Shown here: piece after piece, positions 60,957-64,000 of the stretch
Layout: the number at the start of each line of letters is the position of its first letter
Position numbering within the stretch: position 1 is the stretch's first letter
Assembly: GCA_030690315.1 (NCBI GenBank)
Contig: JAUYGY010000028.1
Coordinates: 62,001 to 126,000, forward strand
Length of the DNA stretch: 64,000 bases
Source: Aequorivita sp.
Lineage (GTDB): Bacteria; Bacteroidota; Bacteroidia; Flavobacteriales; Flavobacteriaceae
Direction of reading: 5' to 3'
The notes under the pieces: generated by a model
The model's database searches: none
What the model saw: only the letters and a program-made list of their open reading frames with translations
What the model was told of the DNA's origin: nothing
Program-made: the position numbers and the translations under genes

Positions 60957-61565
60957 ATGTTTTCAGACAAAGCCAATAAAATCTTCGCAGAAGTAATAAA
61001 CAAATACCACGAACTGAATACCGTGGAGCAAAATTTTACTAACCCATATGACAAAAACAGCCATTTAATTGAACATTTGTTGTACCGCAAATGTTGGATA
61101 GATACGGTGCAATGGCATTATGAAGACATAATCCGCGACCCGAATATTGATCCTGTTGCTGCTCTTAAATTGAAACGCCAAATTGATGCCTCAAACCAAG
61201 ATCGGACAGATATGGTTGAGTATATTGATAGTTATTTCCTCGAAAAATTCAAGGATGTAAAAGTGAATGAAGCCGCAACCATCAACACCGAAAGTCCCGC
61301 TTGGGGGATTGACCGACTTTCAATTTTGGCACTGAAAGTATTTCATATGAATGAAGAAGCAACCCGAACAGATGCTTCCCAAGAGCACATTACGGCCTGT
61401 AAAACGAAGCTGAACGTTCTGCTGGAACAACGCATAGATTTAAGTACAGCCATCAACCAATTGTTGGAGGATATTGCCCACGGCAGAAAATTTATGAAAG
61501 TCTATAAACAGATGAAAATGTACAACGACGATCAATTAAATCCAGTGCTTCGCGGTAAAAAATGA
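60957..61565 (+). CDS. DUF4254 domain-containing protein
   Basis: This 202-residue soluble helical protein has the motifs HLIEHLLYRKCWIDTVQWHYEDIIRDP and KLKRQIDASNQDRTDMVEYID, which mark the DUF4254 family. The family is found in Bacteroidota, usually beside glycosyltransferase genes, and has no established function. Here a GT9 glycosyltransferase follows after a 45-bp gap that contains a palindromic repeat. The gene is itself preceded by another copy of that repeat. The charged helices suggest a DNA- or RNA-binding or scaffold role, but this is a guess. Confidence 0.88.
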   Translation: MFSDKANKIFAEVINKYHELNTVEQNFTNPYDKNSHLIEHLLYRKCWIDTVQWHYEDIIRDPNIDPVAALKLKRQIDASNQDRTDMVEYIDSYFLEKFKDVKVNEAATINTESPAWGIDRLSILALKVFHMNEEATRTDASQEHITACKTKLNVLLEQRIDLSTAINQLLEDIAHGRKFMKVYKQMKMYNDDQLNPVLRGKK

Positions 61566-61572
61566 CCCATTT

Positions 61573-61597
61573 GTCACCCTGAGCGAAGTCGAAGGGT
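61573..61597. repeat. Intergenic palindromic repeat, copy 2
   Basis: ACCCT (61576-61580) and AGGGT (61593-61597) flank GAGCGAAGTCGA. It is the better-known form of this element (CACCCTGAGCGAAGTCGAAG) and lies between DUF4254 and the GT9 gene. Confidence 0.75.
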
Positions 61598-61610
61598 TTC
61601 TGGCAAAACT

Positions 61611-62645
61611 ATGGAAAAACCTATCCACATATTAGTAATCCGCCTCTCCGCAATGGGCGATGTGGCTATGGTTGTGCCAGTGCTTCGCGTATTGGCGCAG
61701 ACTTATCCCGAAGTTAAAATAACAATGCTTTCGCGCCCCTTTTTTAAACCACTTTTTGAAGGAATCCCCAATCTCGAATTTTTGGAGGCTGATGTTTATG
61801 GGGAACACAAACGATTTGGATTAATCAAACTAGCAAGCCAAGCTAAGGAACTTGGAATTGACGCCGTTGCAGATCTTCACAGCGTAATTCGTTCCAAAAT
61901 CATTACGAAATATTTGAAGTTTAAAGGTTTAAAAACTGCCACAATAGATAAGGGCAGGGCAGAAAAAAAAAGGTTGATTGCTGCTAAAGGCAAAACTATT
62001 TCACAATTAAAAACCACGCATCAGCGCTATGCAGCTGTTTTTGAAAAGCTCGGTTTTCCTATAGATTTAGCAAATCATATTGCCCCACCAAAGAAAAGAT
62101 TATCCCCAAAACTCAACGGACTTTTAGGTATTGAACCAAAAAAATTAATCGGTATCGCCCCTTTTGCGACATATCAAAGTAAAATGTATCCTTTAAGTTT
62201 AATGGCTGAAGTAATCCGCGAATTAGACTTAAGTGAAAAATACCGAATCTTCCTTTTCGGCGGTGGAAAAAAGGAAATTGAACAGCTGAAAAAACTTGAA
62301 AACCCATTCGCAAACGTAACCAACGTTGCAGGCAAACTCACTTTTGAGGAAGAACTCGCGCTGATTTCTAATCTTGACTTAATGCTTTCCATGGACAGCG
62401 GCAACGGTCATTTGGCAGCTATGTTTGGCGTGCCGGTAGTTACACTTTGGGGCGTGACGCATCCGTATGCGGGGTTTGCGCCTTTCAACCAGCCCGAAAA
62501 TAATCAATTGTTTGCTGATCGGGAAAAATATCCCTTGATTCCTACTTCTGTTTATGGGAATAAATTTCCGACCGGTTATGATGAAGCAATGCAGACCATT
62601 ACTCCTGAAAAAGTAACTTCGAAAATTAAAGAGATTTTAAAGTGA
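61611..62645 (+). CDS. Glycosyltransferase family 9 (heptosyltransferase-like)
   Basis: This 344-residue GT-B protein belongs to the family of LPS heptosyltransferases. The N-terminus HILVIRLSAMGDVAMVVPVLRVLAQTYP holds the acceptor-side motif with Asp. The donor half has IGIAPFATYQSKMYPLSLMAEVI and the invariant SMDSGNGHLAAMFGVPVVTLWGVTHPYAGFAPF. It would add a heptose or similar sugar to the lipid A core. It is separate from the surface-polysaccharide locus, and its 3' end is followed by a 296-bp gap with the second 11-bp array. Confidence 0.92.
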   Translation: MEKPIHILVIRLSAMGDVAMVVPVLRVLAQTYPEVKITMLSRPFFKPLFEGIPNLEFLEADVYGEHKRFGLIKLASQAKELGIDAVADLHSVIRSKIITKYLKFKGLKTATIDKGRAEKKRLIAAKGKTISQLKTTHQRYAAVFEKLGFPIDLANHIAPPKKRLSPKLNGLLGIEPKKLIGIAPFATYQSKMYPLSLMAEVIRELDLSEKYRIFLFGGGKKEIEQLKKLENPFANVTNVAGKLTFEEELALISNLDLMLSMDSGNGHLAAMFGVPVVTLWGVTHPYAGFAPFNQPENNQLFADREKYPLIPTSVYGNKFPTGYDEAMQTITPEKVTSKIKEILK

Positions 62646-62813
62646 ATATGAGTCGAGAATATTTTATGATATTATCTTTTTTCGCTTGACAACAGACGCA
62701 AAATATCGTATATTGGCTTTCATTTCTAAATGATTACTGAAGCTTCATCTGTAATCTTTAAAGTTCTTGCCCAAGGTTTAATTTTCTTTTTATCTTTCAA
62801 TGTTGTAATACTA

Positions 62814-62890
62814 TATGTGGACTGTATGTTGACTATATGTTGAATTTATGTGGGCTTTATGTTGATTGTATCCATAGTAACTACATAGAA
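62814..62890 (-). repeat. Second array of degenerate 11-bp units (reverse orientation)
   Basis: Seven consecutive 11-bp units. On the plus strand the best ones are TATGTGGACTG (62814-62824), TATGTTGACTA and TATGTTGAATT. On the minus strand they follow nAGYCnACATA, close to the AAGYCnAnnnA of the array at 48470-48590, so the family is the same and inverted. It sits in the gap between the convergent GT9 and reductase genes. The rest of that gap (62646-62813) shows no gene or clear signal. Confidence 0.75.
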
Positions 62891-62941
62891 ACCCCATATC
62901 AACTTCCAATATCTAACACTTAGGAACTAGAGATTCGTAAA

Positions 62942-63982
62942 TTACACATCATCATAATCCACAACAACGGTCGCCGTTGTGGGGTGCGCTTGGCAGGTAA
63001 GTATTAGGCCTTCCGCAATTTCAGACTCGGTGAGTATTTGGTTTTTGCGCATTTCTGCCTTTCCTTCTTTCAGTCGTGCAATACAGGTACTGCAAATTCC
63101 GCCTTGGCAGGAATATGGCGGGTCTAAGCCTGCGTCCAAAGCAGCCTCAAGTATGGATTTTGTTTGTGGCATTTCAAAAGTTTCCACATCATTATCCAAA
63201 TGGATGGTAATATTGGTGTGTCCGTCATGCTTTTCGACCAAAAGTCCTTTTTCGGCAGTTGAAAAAAGCTCGTGGTGAATTTGTTTTGTGTTGATACCGT
63301 TTTGCTTCAACGTTGATGAAACTTCGTCAATCATTTCTTCGGGACCACATAAATAGAATGCTTCGTAGGTAGTTTCAGCATATTTATTTTTAAGGAAAAA
63401 GTTCACGATGGAACGGTCAATGCGTCCAAATTTTGAATTTTCTTCTTCCTTTCTGCTGAAAACAAATTCAGCCGCAAAACGGTTGGGATACTGTTTTTGC
63501 AGTTCCAGAATTTCATTGTAAAACATTGTTTCCGCTAAATTCCTGTTGCCAAATACCAAGAGAAAAGTGCTCTGGGGCATTTCTTCCAAAGTAGATTTTA
63601 TCAAGGAAAGTACGGGCGTAATTCCGCTTCCAGCCGCAAAAGCAGCATAATTTTTTAAGTTTGGTTCCAGTATAAATTTCCCCGTGGGGGGCATCACTTG
63701 TAGGGTGTCGCCAACTTTTAAATCAGTATTTGCATATTCTGAAAAAACTCCTTTTTCCACTTTTTTCACAGCAACTTTAAGCACCCCACTTTTTGGGGAA
63801 GAGCAAATGGAATAGGCCCGGCGCAACTCTTTGCCGCCACTTTGGTGTTTAATGGTGATATATTGCCCAGCCTTAAATGCGAAAAGATTTTTTAAGTGTT
63901 CGGGCACTGAGAATGCTATAGAAACCGAACTTGGGGTCTCTTTTTTTACTTCGGAAACGGTAAGCGCATGAAATTCGCTCAT
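62942..63982 (-). CDS. Ferredoxin-NADP reductase-like protein (PaaE type)
   Basis: This 346-residue protein combines an FAD domain, an NAD(P) domain and a C-terminal 2Fe-2S domain. FAD binding is seen in RRAYSICSSP (residues 55-64), followed by GVFSEYA and DTLQVMPPTGKF. The nucleotide domain has AAGSGITPVLSLIKSTL, FYLCGPEEMID. The plant-type ferredoxin domain has PPYSCQGGICSTCIARL (three Cys) and a fourth Cys in LTCQAHP. The architecture equals PaaE, the electron-transfer subunit of phenylacetyl-CoA oxygenase, but no paaABCD is in the window, so the partner oxygenase is unknown. The ATG at 63982 was chosen over one two codons upstream. Confidence 0.9.
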   Translation of the reverse strand: MSEFHALTVSEVKKETPSSVSIAFSVPEHLKNLFAFKAGQYITIKHQSGGKELRRAYSICSSPKSGVLKVAVKKVEKGVFSEYANTDLKVGDTLQVMPPTGKFILEPNLKNYAAFAAGSGITPVLSLIKSTLEEMPQSTFLLVFGNRNLAETMFYNEILELQKQYPNRFAAEFVFSRKEEENSKFGRIDRSIVNFFLKNKYAETTYEAFYLCGPEEMIDEVSSTLKQNGINTKQIHHELFSTAEKGLLVEKHDGHTNITIHLDNDVETFEMPQTKSILEAALDAGLDPPYSCQGGICSTCIARLKEGKAEMRKNQILTESEIAEGLILTCQAHPTTATVVVDYDDV

Positions 63983-64000
63983 AATCATAATAAATTTTGT

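Noticed and set aside
62942..63982. Phenylacetate degradation operon
   Set aside because: Only the reductase is in the window, with no paaABCD; the PaaE architecture alone does not prove the pathway.

Overview
The window is chromosomal DNA of a member of the Flavobacteriaceae (Bacteroidota). The evidence is type IX secretion C-terminal sorting domains on two large surface proteins, Bacteroidota-style promoters (a TAnnTTTG -7 box, sometimes with TTG 17-20 bp upstream) instead of Shine-Dalgarno-led starts, and several flavobacterial lineage families (DUF4175, DUF4837, DUF4254, DUF6427-, DUF6341- and DUF6909-like). DNA is AT-rich and genes are tightly packed. The genus cannot be fixed from the sequence.

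Bases 1-25066 are mostly housekeeping. They hold the 3' end of rnr, a LysE-type exporter, tRNA-Cys, folB divergent from glnS, a three-gene envelope operon (YtxH, holin-like and a small protein), an SPFH protein, an outer-membrane barrel and gltX. A very long DUF4175 coiled-coil protein follows, then ybeY, mnmG, a methyltransferase, holB, pgk, mltD, a DUF4837 lipoprotein, a 59-residue tatA, an M23 peptidase, a GH3-family protein and a DUF6909-like protein. Two parS-like palindromes (12227-12242 and 14134-14149) bracket mnmG, so this part may lie in the origin-proximal segregation domain.

Bases 25067-55915 form one large surface-polysaccharide locus. It makes dTDP-rhamnose (rfbB, rfbA, rfbC, rfbD, with a YafQ-type toxin-antitoxin pair inside), UDP-ManNAcA (wecB, wecC) and UDP-xylose (ugd, UXS). 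It carries a Wzz-like chain-length protein, an MBOAT acyltransferase with two tandem DltD-like SGNH proteins, a Wzx-like flippase, three Wzy/ligase-like membrane proteins, GT4, GT2 and WecG/TagA transferases, a degenerate SGNH protein, a polyprenyl-phosphate sugar transferase and a CapK-like adenylate-forming enzyme. Two T9SS cargo genes (a 14-motif FG-GAP protein and a leucine-rich-repeat protein) sit inside the locus. Between them lies a broken copy of the 3' end of the neighbouring ligase gene, a trace of recombination.

Bases 55956-63982 return to housekeeping and lineage genes: purD, DUF6341- and DUF6427-like proteins, an uncharacterised protein with a possible nuclease motif, a second toxin-antitoxin pair (RHH/PIN), a D12-class adenine methyltransferase, DUF4254, a GT9 glycosyltransferase and a PaaE-type ferredoxin reductase.

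The least explained elements are two intergenic arrays of degenerate 11-bp units (48470-48590 and 62814-62890). They appear to be the same family in opposite orientation. Smaller palindromic repeats also occur in intergenic DNA, one of which has been read into the C-terminus of RfbC.
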